Shown here: piece by piece, positions 8,718 to 17,463 of the stretch
Layout: each line of letters opens with the position of its first letter
Position numbering within the stretch: position 1 is the first letter of the stretch
Assembly (NCBI GenBank): GCA_030388725.1
Contig: CP128857.1
Coordinates: forward strand, 3,844,001-3,908,000
Origin: Prodigiosinella aquatilis
GTDB taxonomy: Bacteria > Pseudomonadota > Gammaproteobacteria > Enterobacterales > Enterobacteriaceae
DNA: 64,000 nt
Reading direction: 5' to 3'
Program-made: the position numbers and the translations under genes
The notes under the pieces: model-generated
Seen by the model: the letters and a program-made list of their open reading frames with translations, nothing else
Database searches by the model: none
Told to the model about the DNA's origin: nothing

Positions 8718-9843
8718 TTCAACAACCAATCCCTGGGGAGACACCACCACTGGTCTGGACGTGTCCTCTCAAGTCACTACACCACCACAAACCGACCCTT
8801 GGGCAACCGCGCAGAGCGTATCGACACCGCATGCCGGTAATGCCTGGAACACTACACCACCCGCAGGTACAACCGACGGCAGCACCAACTGGCTTGACAG
8901 TGTGCCTCATGCGCCAACGGAGCATTTCAGCCTGCTTCATCCCTTCAAACATACCCTGATTCCACTGGATCACTGGGTAACGACAGGGATTGACTGGCTG
9001 GTGCTGCATTTTCGCCCCCTGTTTCAGGGTATCCGAGTACCTGTAGACTTCATTTTAAGTGGATTTCAGCATTTATTGCTGGGCATGCCTGCTCCAGTGG
9101 CTATCATTCTGTTTTCCCTGATAGCCTGGCAAATATCAAGCTTCGGTATGGGATTAGCCACTTTTATATCACTGATTGTGATCGGCGCCATTGGAGCCTG
9201 GTCCCAGGCAATGGTGACGTTGGCATTGGTACTTACCGCGCTGTTCTTTTGCATACTTATCGGCTTGCCGATGGGTATTTGGCTGGCCCGTAGTGAGAGG
9301 GCCGCGAAAATTATTCGTCCATTGCTGGACGCTATGCAGACTACACCAGCCTTCGTCTATCTGGTTCCGATCGTCATGCTATTTGGTATCGGTAATGTGC
9401 CAGGCGTCGTGGTCACCATTATTTTTGCCTTACCCCCCATAATTCGTCTGACCATCCTGGGTATTCGTCAGGTTCCGGCGGACCTGGTGGAAGCAGCTGA
9501 ATCTTTCGGCGCCAGTCCGAGCCAGATGCTGTTTAAAGTCCAGTTGCCGCTCGCTATGCCGACCATCATGGCCGGTGTCAACCAAACTCTGATGCTGGCA
9601 CTGTCAATGGTGGTGATCGCATCCATGATTGCGGTTGGCGGGTTGGGACAAATGGTGCTGCGCGGCATTGGTCGCCTTGATATGGGACTGGCCGCCATCG
9701 GCGGTGTGGGTATTGTCATTCTGGCTATTATTCTTGACCGTTTGACTCAGTCACTGGGACGAGACCAACGCAGTCGAGGGAATCAGCGCTGGTATGTCAA
9801 AGGCCCGCTAGGTCTATTCCTTCGTCCTTTCATCAAATCCTGA
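8710..9843 (+). CDS. proW: Glycine betaine/proline ABC transporter, permease subunit
   Basis: A 377-residue inner-membrane permease. Residues ~1-95 are a hydrophilic Thr/Pro/Trp-rich periplasmic extension (WGDTTTGLD, WATAQSVST, WNTTPPAG), typical of enterobacterial ProW. About seven membrane segments and the BPD_transp_1 domain follow, with the EAA motif (EAAESFGASPSQMLFKVQLPLAMP) that docks on ProV. It starts inside the end of proV (ATGACTGA overlap), which indicates translational coupling. A 99-bp gap with a GC-rich hairpin separates it from proX. Confidence 0.96.
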   Translation: MTDSTTNPWGDTTTGLDVSSQVTTPPQTDPWATAQSVSTPHAGNAWNTTPPAGTTDGSTNWLDSVPHAPTEHFSLLHPFKHTLIPLDHWVTTGIDWLVLHFRPLFQGIRVPVDFILSGFQHLLLGMPAPVAIILFSLIAWQISSFGMGLATFISLIVIGAIGAWSQAMVTLALVLTALFFCILIGLPMGIWLARSERAAKIIRPLLDAMQTTPAFVYLVPIVMLFGIGNVPGVVVTIIFALPPIIRLTILGIRQVPADLVEAAESFGASPSQMLFKVQLPLAMPTIMAGVNQTLMLALSMVVIASMIAVGGLGQMVLRGIGRLDMGLAAIGGVGIVILAIILDRLTQSLGRDQRSRGNQRWYVKGPLGLFLRPFIKS

Positions 9844-9900
9844 TTGGTTAGCCATGGCCGCACCATCAGCCATACGTGAATCTCAATACTCGCTGTTCAA

Positions 9901-9917
9901 GGGCGCACGCAGCGCCC
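9901..9917 (+). repeat. Intercistronic GC hairpin between proW and proX
   Basis: GGGCGC (9901-9906) and GCGCCC (9912-9917) form a 6-bp all-GC stem with loop ACGCA, 26 bp before the proX ATG. It could stabilise the mRNA for proX, whose product is needed in excess over the membrane parts. Confidence 0.4.
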
Positions 9918-9942
9918 CATCACATCACCACGAGGAAGCATT

Positions 9943-10938
9943 ATGCGCAAAACAAGCATGGTTATTCTTGCCCTGAGTGCCGTACTCAGTACTTCATCAA
10001 TGGCCGCAAAACTACCGGGCAACGGTATTAAGGTTCAGCCCCTGCAAAGCAGCCTGGCTGAAGAAACGTTCCAAACTCTGCTGGTTAACAAGGCTCTGGA
10101 TAAACTGGGATACGACGTGCTGCCTATCCGTGAAGTGGATTACAACGTCGCTTACACGGCCATAGCGGCCGGAGATGCCACTTTCATGGCTGTTAACTGG
10201 GACCCGCTGCACGCCGACCAGTACAAGGCCGCCGGTGGTGACGCCAAATTTTACCGCCAGGGTGCCTATATCTCGGGCGCTGCCCAGGGGTATCTGATCG
10301 ATAAAAAAACCGCGGATAAATACAAGATAACCAACATCGCCCAACTGAAAGATCCCAAGATAGCCAAACTGTTTGACTCCAACGGTGACGGCAAAGCCGA
10401 CCTGACAGGCTGTAATCCTGGCTGGGGATGTGAAGCCATGATCAATCATCAACTGAAGGCATATCATCTTAACCAGACCGTTGAACATAATCAGGGTAAC
10501 TATGCGGCCCTGATCGCCGATACCATCGCTCGTTATCACGAAGGCAAGCCTATTCTCTATTACACCTGGACGCCTTACTGGGTGAGCGATGTTTTGGTTC
10601 CAGGACGTGATGTCGTCTGGTTACAGGTACCGTTCTCTTCTCAGCCAGGTGAAATGAAAGGTGTCAGCACCAAACTGCCTAATGGTATGGATTACGGTTT
10701 CCCGGTGAATACCATGCGTATTGTCGCTAACAAGAAATGGGCGGAAAAAAATCCGGCTGCGGCTAAACTTTTCGCCATTATGAAATTACCAATCGCCGAT
10801 GTGAATGCGCAAAACCTGCGGATGCACAACGGAGAAGCGTCTCAACAGGATATTGAACGCCAAACAGAGGGCTGGATCCACGCGCATCAGAAACTGTTTG
10901 ATAGTTGGGTCAGCACCGCTCTCAGCGCAGCAAAATAA
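9943..10938 (+). CDS. proX: Glycine betaine/proline-binding periplasmic protein
   Basis: The 331-residue substrate-binding protein of ProU. An N-terminal Sec signal (MRKTSMVILALSAVLSTSSMAA) is cleaved after the AxA site before KLPGNGIKV. The mature protein has the OpuAC fold and the tryptophans that form the betaine box: W in VNWDPLHA, W in GCNPGWGCE and the W pair in YYTWTPYW. CNPGWGCE also supplies the cysteine pair that forms a disulfide in E. coli ProX. A GAGG ribosome site lies ahead of the ATG. It is the last gene of proVWX, followed by a long hairpin at 10961. Confidence 0.97.
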   Translation: MRKTSMVILALSAVLSTSSMAAKLPGNGIKVQPLQSSLAEETFQTLLVNKALDKLGYDVLPIREVDYNVAYTAIAAGDATFMAVNWDPLHADQYKAAGGDAKFYRQGAYISGAAQGYLIDKKTADKYKITNIAQLKDPKIAKLFDSNGDGKADLTGCNPGWGCEAMINHQLKAYHLNQTVEHNQGNYAALIADTIARYHEGKPILYYTWTPYWVSDVLVPGRDVVWLQVPFSSQPGEMKGVSTKLPNGMDYGFPVNTMRIVANKKWAEKNPAAAKLFAIMKLPIADVNAQNLRMHNGEASQQDIERQTEGWIHAHQKLFDSWVSTALSAAK

Positions 10939-10960
10939 CGCCCTTTTAGAGTCCCTACCT

Positions 10961-11000
10961 GTCCGTGGCTGACGCAAAACCTTTTGCATCAGCCACGGAC
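10961..11000 (+). terminator. Long hairpin after proX
   Basis: GTCCGTGGCTGA followed by GCAAAA pairs with TTTTGC and TCAGCCACGGAC, giving an almost perfect stem of about 18 bp with a two-base loop, starting 22 bases after the proX stop. No T-run follows, so it is an unusual terminator or a 3'-end barrier. Confidence 0.6.
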
Positions 11001-11196
11001 GTCCAGGTTCCCTTACCAGATCAATCTTCGCCTATCCACACTTCCCTTCCCGATCAATGCAACTGTCTATAAGCATAATAATATGTCATAAAACAGCAGG
11101 ATATCTGGCAAGCCCTTCGATTATCTGCTGGAATCTTTATCGAAGCTGTTCGATACTGAGCATTATTTTCTTAACACGATATTAACTATCCCCACT

Positions 11197-12399
11197 ATGC
11201 CTACACAACAGCATACAGCGTTAAGCCCGATGCTCACCCTGGTAATGTCCGCCGCTACCGGCCTTGCGGTCGCCAGTAATTACTATGCCCAGCCATTGCT
11301 GGATGCCATAGCCAACGCATTCAATCTCTCGGTTAATCAAGCCGGGTTTATCGTTACTGCGGCGCAATTGGGCTACGCTTTCGGTTTACTCTTCCTGGTA
11401 CCGCTCGGTGATATGTTGGAACGCCGCAGCCTGATTGTCATCATGACATTACTGGCCGCCGGCGGCATGCTGATTACCGCCTCTTCCCCTACACTGTGGC
11501 TGATGATTGTCGGAACGGCGCTCACCGGCCTGTTTTCGGTGGTAGCACAATTGCTGGTTCCGCTGGCGGCCACGCTGGCAACACCGGAAACCCGCGGCAA
11601 AGTAGTGGGTACCATTATGAGTGGACTGTTGCTGGGTATCCTGCTGGCCCGTACAGTCGCGGGGGCATTGGCTTCGCTGGGAGACTGGCGTACCGTTTAC
11701 TGGTTCGCCAGCGCATTAATGACCGTCATGGCGCTGATACTGTGGCGAGCATTGCCACGTTACCATCAACCCAGCAACCTCAATTATCCGCACTTGCTGG
11801 TGTCGATTTTCACATTGTTCAGTGTGTCACCTTCACTGAGAACCCGTGCTCTGCTGGGTGGGCTGACTTTTGCCAATTTCAGCATTTTATGGACTTCAAT
11901 GGCGTTCCTGCTATCCGCATCACCCTATCAATATTCAGAAGGTATCATCGGGTTGTTTGGTCTGGTCGGCGCTGCCGGTGCCGTTGCCGCCAACAGTGCC
12001 GGACGCAGGGCAGATCGCGGCAAGGCGGTCACCACCACCACAGCAGGACTGCTGTTATTGACCGTGTCATGGATTCCTATCGCTTTCGGTATACATTCCA
12101 TCGTGGCGTTGCTACTGGGTATTATTCTGCTGGATTCAGCCGTTCAAGGGGTACACGTTACCAATCAAACTGTACTGTATCGCATGATGCCCGAAGCGCG
12201 TAACCGTCTTACCTCTGGTTACATGACTTGCTACTTTATCGGTGGTGCGCTTGGCTCGCTTATCTCGGCATCTGCTTATCAGCATTTTGGCTGGCTTGGC
12301 GTATCCGCAGCCGGTGTATCATTGAGCCTCATAAACCTGCTGATATGGTGGCAGGGACACAACCATGAACATATTCACTCTTCGCCCCCGTCGCGTTGA
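11197..12399 (+). CDS. ygaY: MFS transporter of the YgaY type
   Basis: A 400-residue major-facilitator transporter with about twelve membrane segments. The loop motif between helices 2 and 3 is present as PLGDMLERRSLIV, and the sequence GLAVASNYYAQPLLDAIA is typical of a subfamily often annotated as sugar or drug efflux permeases. Its place between proX and ygaZ matches ygaY, which is a pseudogene in E. coli K-12 but looks intact here. The ribosome site is weak (an A/C-rich stretch precedes the ATG), so a slightly different start is possible. The substrate is unknown. It is followed by ygaZH on the same strand. Confidence 0.8.
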   Translation: MPTQQHTALSPMLTLVMSAATGLAVASNYYAQPLLDAIANAFNLSVNQAGFIVTAAQLGYAFGLLFLVPLGDMLERRSLIVIMTLLAAGGMLITASSPTLWLMIVGTALTGLFSVVAQLLVPLAATLATPETRGKVVGTIMSGLLLGILLARTVAGALASLGDWRTVYWFASALMTVMALILWRALPRYHQPSNLNYPHLLVSIFTLFSVSPSLRTRALLGGLTFANFSILWTSMAFLLSASPYQYSEGIIGLFGLVGAAGAVAANSAGRRADRGKAVTTTTAGLLLLTVSWIPIAFGIHSIVALLLGIILLDSAVQGVHVTNQTVLYRMMPEARNRLTSGYMTCYFIGGALGSLISASAYQHFGWLGVSAAGVSLSLINLLIWWQGHNHEHIHSSPPSR

Positions 12400-12511
12400 T
12401 ATTTTTTGTATTACCCACCTATCACTGATGGGTAGCATTCCATACCGCACTATGGGATCGATAACTATGATGCTTCTTTCTGACAATACAGCACAATGAG
12501 CGGTGATATCC

Positions 12512-13261
12512 ATGGACAATGCCGATCGCTTAACGCCGAATAATATTGCAACACTAGCCAGTGCCTCGTTCAGTGAAGGTTTGTTCGATAGCCTGCCAAT
12601 TGTTATCGGCTACCTGCCGGTAGCATTTGCCTTTGGTATGAATGCTGTCAAGCTTGGTTTTACCCCACTAGAGGCCATCTTCCTGTCCAGCATCATCTAC
12701 GCTGGTGCCAGCCAGTTCGTCATAACCGCCCTGCTCAGCGCCGGTGCATCCATCTGGGTGGCCGCCTTTACCGTGATGGCGATGGACGTTCGGCACATTT
12801 TATACGGACCAGCCTTGCGCCACCGTATTTTACAACGGTTGCCAACCGGTAAAACAGCACTGTGGGCATTCGGATTGACCGATGAAGTCTTTGCCGCAGC
12901 AACCACCCGATTGGCACGGGACAATCGGCGCTGGTCGGAGCAATGGATGCTAGGGGTAGCGATGTGCTCCTGGTTATCGTGGGTAGCAGGAACCGTGATA
13001 GGCGCTATTTTTGGTAATGGCCCGTTGGTCGCCTATCCAGCCGTTGAAGCTGCTCTCACTTTCATGCTACCGGCACTATTTTTGAGTTTCCTGTTAGCCT
13101 CGTTCAAACGCCGTCAAAGTCTGGTGGTAGCCGCTGCGTTAAGTGGAGCATTGCTCGGACTACTGGCATCGTCAATTCCTGCGGCGATACTTATCGGCAT
13201 CAGTGCCGGTTGCCTGGCGACACTGATCCAATCCAACATCCAAACCGAGAAGGAAGCATGA
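12512..13261 (+). CDS. ygaZ: L-valine exporter large subunit (AzlC family)
   Basis: A 249-residue membrane protein of the AzlC branched-chain amino acid exporter family, forming the L-valine exporter with YgaH in E. coli. Family hallmarks are FDSLPIVIGYLPVAFAFGM, SSIIYAGASQFV and MDVRHILYGPAL. The ATG at 12512 is preferred to the GTG at 12503 because GGTGA sits five bases ahead of it. The 3' end overlaps ygaH in the form ATGA (13258-13261), so the two are translationally coupled and made in step. Position next to mprA-emrAB is as in E. coli. Confidence 0.92.
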   Translation: MDNADRLTPNNIATLASASFSEGLFDSLPIVIGYLPVAFAFGMNAVKLGFTPLEAIFLSSIIYAGASQFVITALLSAGASIWVAAFTVMAMDVRHILYGPALRHRILQRLPTGKTALWAFGLTDEVFAAATTRLARDNRRWSEQWMLGVAMCSWLSWVAGTVIGAIFGNGPLVAYPAVEAALTFMLPALFLSFLLASFKRRQSLVVAAALSGALLGLLASSIPAAILIGISAGCLATLIQSNIQTEKEA

Positions 13262-13599
13262 ATACATCAATTTTATTTATTGGTTTGATTGTTGGAACGG
13301 TGAATTTTCTTTTTCGGTATCTGCCTTTACGGCTAGGTGCTTCACGCGTTTCCAGTGGCCTTCAGCATGGCAAAACGGGACTTCTGCTGGATAGCATAGG
13401 CATTGCATCCATCTGTGCTTTACTGGTGGTTTCCAGCGTTCCAGATATGCTTAAACAGAGCGAAAAAGTTCTGCCAGCGTTAGCCGGGTTTACCGTGCTA
13501 ACGCTGTGCTTCTATACCACTCGCAGTATTATCATTGCGACACTGGCAGGTGCGTTATGTTATGGAATTGCCTTTAAATTTTTTATCACTATGATTTGA
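13258..13599 (+). CDS. ygaH: L-valine exporter small subunit (AzlD family)
   Basis: A 113-residue hydrophobic protein with four predicted membrane helices, matching AzlD/YgaH, the small partner of YgaZ. The start codon lies in the ATGA overlap with ygaZ and is preceded by GAAGGAAG, a good ribosome site; longer upstream starts would run inside ygaZ. LFRYLPLRLG near the N-terminus and the helix containing GIASICALLVVSSVPDML are characteristic. No clear terminator follows before mprA. Confidence 0.92.
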   Translation: MNTSILFIGLIVGTVNFLFRYLPLRLGASRVSSGLQHGKTGLLLDSIGIASICALLVVSSVPDMLKQSEKVLPALAGFTVLTLCFYTTRSIIIATLAGALCYGIAFKFFITMI

Positions 13600-13720
13600 C
13601 ACGGTGTAAGCTGCGCTGAACGATTGGTTTTAATTATCTAAACCACATCTAACCCGGCACAGAAACTTACTTACTTTCTGTCACAGAATAAACATAATCA
13701 TGTGGCTTTCTATCATTTAC

Positions 13721-13747
13721 CTAATTAGTAACATTAGTTATTATACT
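13721..13747 (+). promoter_or_regulatory. Candidate mprA promoter with overlapping palindromes
   Basis: A -10-like TATACT lies at 13742-13747, 26 bp before the mprA ATG. Directly upstream are CTAATTAG (13721-13728, a perfect palindrome) and TAACATTAGTTA (13729-13740), an AT-rich arrangement typical of MarR-family operators. No good -35 is seen. MprA autorepresses mprA-emrAB in E. coli; its binding here is inference. Confidence 0.4.
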
Positions 13748-13773
13748 GGCCGTGATTAATGAGGTTGACATTA

Positions 13774-14286
13774 ATGGATAGTTCATTTGCTCCAATCGAA
13801 GAGATGTTACACATGCGGGCAGATCGTCGGCCAGATTTCCCTTATCAGGAAGTTCTGATCCTCAGGCTGTTTATGCATGTGCAGGCGAAAATTCTCGAAC
13901 ACCGTAATCGGATTTTGAAAGAACAGGATATCAACGAAACGCTATTTATGGCGTTGATTACCCTGGAAGCACAGGAAAATTACAGTATTCAGCCGTCAGA
14001 ACTCAGTGCCGCTCTAGGGTCTTCACGAACCAATGCGACTCGCATTGCTGACGAACTGGAGAAACGCGGCTGGATTGAACGGCAGGAAAGTGATAGCGAC
14101 CGGCGCTGCCTGTATCTGTCCATGACGGACAAAGGGAAAGCCTTTCTGAATGAACTGTTACCACCACAATACAGAAGCCTGCATTTCCTCTGTTCGATAC
14201 TCGAAAACGATGAGCAAAAGCAATTAGAAGTCCTGATGCGTAAATTATTGCTGCGCCTTGATGAAATGGATCAGGGAACACATTAA
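13774..14286 (+). CDS. mprA: MarR-family repressor of the EmrAB efflux pump
   Basis: A 170-residue MarR-type regulator close to E. coli MprA (EmrR) throughout, including the start MDSSFAPIEEML. The winged helix contains SIQPSELSAALGSSRTNATRIADELEKRGWIERQESDSDRRCLYL. In E. coli it represses mprA-emrAB and releases the DNA when uncouplers or other hydrophobic compounds bind. The ATG at 13774 is chosen by homology over the one at 13759. A 284-bp gap separates it from emrA; in E. coli the three are cotranscribed, but here the longer spacer leaves room for a separate promoter. Confidence 0.96.
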   Translation: MDSSFAPIEEMLHMRADRRPDFPYQEVLILRLFMHVQAKILEHRNRILKEQDINETLFMALITLEAQENYSIQPSELSAALGSSRTNATRIADELEKRGWIERQESDSDRRCLYLSMTDKGKAFLNELLPPQYRSLHFLCSILENDEQKQLEVLMRKLLLRLDEMDQGTH

Positions 14287-14570
14287 TCCACAGCATCACT
14301 CCATAGCAACGGCTATCGTCATCTCAATAGTCATGCAGACCCCATCGTATCTGTGGATATGCCTTTGTCCCAGAAGAGCCATACCCGGTGCTCTCACTTT
14401 CCGTTGACAATCAGGGTTAATTGATTGTCAGCAACGGATGAACTGCTAAGCCGGCTAAGAAAACCGGTAGATACAATCAACATATTTATCGCGGAATGTA
14501 TTACCGAGATAGTTATCACCAATCAAGTTAGCCGACACACGGAAAATAAAGATAATCAAGGGAGAATATC

Positions 14571-15746
14571 ATGAGTGCCAACGTGGAAAATCAAGCTCCA
14601 CAACCAACACATAAAAATAAAAAAAAGCAGCGTAAACGGATCTTAACACTGTTCAGCATCATCTTTATCTTTCTGGGCTGTGTATGGTTTGCTTATTGGT
14701 ATCTGGTATTGAGACATCACCAGGAAACTGATGACGCCTATGTAGCAGGCAATCAAGTCCAAATCATGGCGCAAGTTACCGGCAGCGTAACGCAAGTGAA
14801 CGTTGATAACACCGATTTAGTGAAGAAAGGTGATGTACTGGTGGAGTTGGATGCCACGGATGCCCAACAAGCTTTTAAACGAGCACAAGCCGTGCTTGCC
14901 AGCAACGTACGTCAAACCCACCAGCTCATTATCAATAGCAGGCAATACCAGGCCAATATATCATTGAAACAAACCGCACTGGATCAGGCCACCAGCGATT
15001 TAAACCGCCGGGAAGCGCTCGGTAAAGTAAATGCCATTGGGAAAGAAGATGTACAGCACGCCCGTGATGCTGTTTCCAGCGCTAAAGACTCACTGGAAGT
15101 TGCCAAGCAACAATATGCAGCCAACCAGGCCATGATCCTGGATACCTCACTGGAAAAACAGCCGGCGGTACAGCAGGCAGCGCTCGATTTGCGTGATGCC
15201 TGGTTGGCGCTGAAACGTACACACATTGTCAGCCCAGTTGACGGTTACGTTTCCCGTCGCAATGTGCAGGTAGGTGCCCGCATTTCAACCACTTCCTCGC
15301 TGATGGCAGTCGTCCCAGCCGATCATCTATGGATCGATGCCAACTTCAAGGAAACTCAACTCGCCAACATGCGTATTGGTCAGCCTGCGTCTGTCACCAG
15401 TGACATCTACGGTGATGATGTTATCTATAAAGGCAAAGTCGTTGGTCTGGATATGGGAACAGGTAGCGCCTTCTCATTATTACCGGCTCAAAATGCCACC
15501 GGCAACTGGATCAAAGTGGTACAGCGCCTTCCAGTGCGTATCGAACTGGATCCTAAGCAGATCGCCGAGCATCCTTTACGGATTGGTTTATCCACACAAG
15601 TGACTGTGGACACGGCCAATGATGAAGGGAAAATGTTGTCCGACACACGACGCAGTAAACCAGCCTATCAGAGTGACGCATTGGAGTTGAACCTCGCCCC
15701 CGTCAACAAGCTGATCGATGACATTATCAGGGACAATGCCAGTTAA
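14571..15746 (+). CDS. emrA: Multidrug efflux pump membrane-fusion protein
   Basis: A 391-residue HlyD-family periplasmic adaptor that links the EmrB exporter to the TolC outer-membrane channel. A basic cytoplasmic tail (KNKKKQRKR) precedes one membrane anchor at ~24-46, then a split biotinyl-lipoyl domain (DDAYVAGNQVQIMAQVTGSV ... HIVSPVDGYVSRRNVQVG) around a long coiled-coil region at ~100-210 rich in Gln/Ala heptads, then a beta-barrel domain. GGGAGAA precedes the ATG. emrB follows 20 bp later. Length and architecture equal E. coli EmrA (390 aa). Confidence 0.96.
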   Translation: MSANVENQAPQPTHKNKKKQRKRILTLFSIIFIFLGCVWFAYWYLVLRHHQETDDAYVAGNQVQIMAQVTGSVTQVNVDNTDLVKKGDVLVELDATDAQQAFKRAQAVLASNVRQTHQLIINSRQYQANISLKQTALDQATSDLNRREALGKVNAIGKEDVQHARDAVSSAKDSLEVAKQQYAANQAMILDTSLEKQPAVQQAALDLRDAWLALKRTHIVSPVDGYVSRRNVQVGARISTTSSLMAVVPADHLWIDANFKETQLANMRIGQPASVTSDIYGDDVIYKGKVVGLDMGTGSAFSLLPAQNATGNWIKVVQRLPVRIELDPKQIAEHPLRIGLSTQVTVDTANDEGKMLSDTRRSKPAYQSDALELNLAPVNKLIDDIIRDNAS

Positions 15747-15766
15747 GCATGCATAAGGAGATGAGT

Positions 15767-17305
15767 GTGCAGAAAAAACCGCTTGAAGGCATAAGTCTGG
15801 CCTTCATGACGTTCGCGCTAGCCATGGCGACCTTCATGCAAGTACTGGACTCCACAATTGCCAATGTAGCCATCCCAACTATCTCGGGTAATCTTGGTGC
15901 CTCTAATTCACAAGGAACGTGGGTTATTACCTCATTCGGGGTAGCTAACGCCATTTCTATTCCACTCACCGGCTGGCTGGCTAAGCGCCTGGGAGAAGTC
16001 AGGCTGTTTGTCTGGTCGACGGGACTATTCGCACTAATGTCATGGATGTGCGGGGTTTCTACTAGCCTGGAAATGCTGATCTTCGCCCGCATATTACAAG
16101 GATTGGTCGCCGGCCCTATTATCCCGCTGTCCCAGAGTCTGCTGCTCAATAATTATCCCCCGGCTAAACGTGGCATAGCACTGTCGCTGTGGGCTATGAC
16201 GGTGGTGGTTGCACCAATTTTTGGCCCGATCCTTGGCGGCTGGATCAGTGATAACTACCATTGGGGTTGGATATTTTTCATCAACGTTCCTTTAGGCGTT
16301 GTCGTCGTACTGATTACATTGCAGGTACTGCGTGGTCGGGAAACTAAAACGGAGATCCGCCCCATTGATACCATTGGACTGGTATTGCTGGCGTTAGGCG
16401 TTGGTAGCCTACAGATGATGATGGATAGAGGGAAAGAGCTGGATTGGTTTAACTCTACCGAAATTATCATACTGACGATAGTCGCGGCGATAGCGCTGTT
16501 GTTCCTGATTGTGTGGGAACTGACAGATGACAATCCGGTGGTCGATTTGTCGCTGTTCAAATCGCGTAACTTTACCATCGGTTGTCTATGCACCAGTCTG
16601 GCCTTCATGTTCTACTTCGGTGCCATTGTTTTGTTACCGCTGCTATTGCAGGAAGTGTATGGCTATACCGCCACCTGGGCTGGGCTGGCGTCCGCACCAG
16701 TAGGACTAATGCCCGTGTTGCTGGCACCGATTATTGGTCGGTTCTCGTCACAGTTGGACATGCGCAAGCTGGTCACTTTCAGCTTCATCATGTATGCCAT
16801 CTGTTTTTACTGGCGAGCCTATACGTTTGAGCCCGGCATGGATTTTGGCGCTTCCGCCTGGCCACAATTCTTCCAGGGGTTTGCTGTCGCGTGCTTTTTT
16901 ATGCCGTTGACAACCATTACCTTGTCAGGTTTGCCGCCGGAGAGGATGGCGTCCGCCTCCAGTCTTTTTAACTTCAGCAGGACGCTGGCTGGTTCCATTG
17001 GCACTTCGGTGACGACCACGCTGTGGGCACGACGTGAGTCGCTACATCACGTTCAGTTGACCGAGTCAATAACCGCTTACAATCCAATCGCACAGGAAAC
17101 CTATCGGCAATTGGAAGCAATGGGACTAACTAAGGAGCAGGTTTCAGCCTACATTGCCAATCAGATTACAGGACAAGGATTGATTATTGCTGCCAATGAA
17201 GTTTTCTGGGCCGCGGCTGGTGTATTCCTGGCCTTAACGGTATTGGTATGGTTTTCCCGTCCTCCGTTTAGCAGTGGAGTCGGAGCTGGTGGCGGCGCGC
17301 ACTGA
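15767..17305 (+). CDS. emrB: Multidrug efflux MFS permease (14-TM, DHA2 family)
   Basis: A 512-residue proton-driven drug exporter, nearly collinear with E. coli EmrB and of exactly its length when started at the GTG at 15767. That start is preferred over the ATG at 15749 because AAGGAG (15755-15760) lies six bases before it. Motifs include QVLDSTIANVAIPTI in helix 1 (the DHA2 hallmark), GWLAKRLGEVR (motif A) and the glycine-rich GVGAGGGAH C-terminus. With EmrA and TolC it exports hydrophobic uncouplers and some antibiotics such as nalidixic acid in E. coli. Confidence 0.96.
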   Translation: MQKKPLEGISLAFMTFALAMATFMQVLDSTIANVAIPTISGNLGASNSQGTWVITSFGVANAISIPLTGWLAKRLGEVRLFVWSTGLFALMSWMCGVSTSLEMLIFARILQGLVAGPIIPLSQSLLLNNYPPAKRGIALSLWAMTVVVAPIFGPILGGWISDNYHWGWIFFINVPLGVVVVLITLQVLRGRETKTEIRPIDTIGLVLLALGVGSLQMMMDRGKELDWFNSTEIIILTIVAAIALLFLIVWELTDDNPVVDLSLFKSRNFTIGCLCTSLAFMFYFGAIVLLPLLLQEVYGYTATWAGLASAPVGLMPVLLAPIIGRFSSQLDMRKLVTFSFIMYAICFYWRAYTFEPGMDFGASAWPQFFQGFAVACFFMPLTTITLSGLPPERMASASSLFNFSRTLAGSIGTSVTTTLWARRESLHHVQLTESITAYNPIAQETYRQLEAMGLTKEQVSAYIANQITGQGLIIAANEVFWAAAGVFLALTVLVWFSRPPFSSGVGAGGGAH

Positions 17306-17354
17306 CAGCGATATCTTCCTTTGATATCAGTCAAGGTTGCACTCCGAGTATCTG

Positions 17355-17395
17355 GCATGAGGAAAGGCATTCCTTCGGGGAGACTATCCTCATGC
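17355..17395 (+). terminator. Hairpin after emrB
   Basis: GCATGAGGA (17355-17363) and TCCTCATGC (17387-17395) form a 9-bp stem, about 50 bases after the emrB stop and between two convergent genes (emrB and yfiF). No strong T-run follows on either strand. Confidence 0.45.
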
Positions 17396-17463
17396 GTCAT
17401 CTACTGCGGTAGGTGAATGATACCAGCTCCAGTGTCCAGACTATTATCTGCTTTGCCAGCAAA

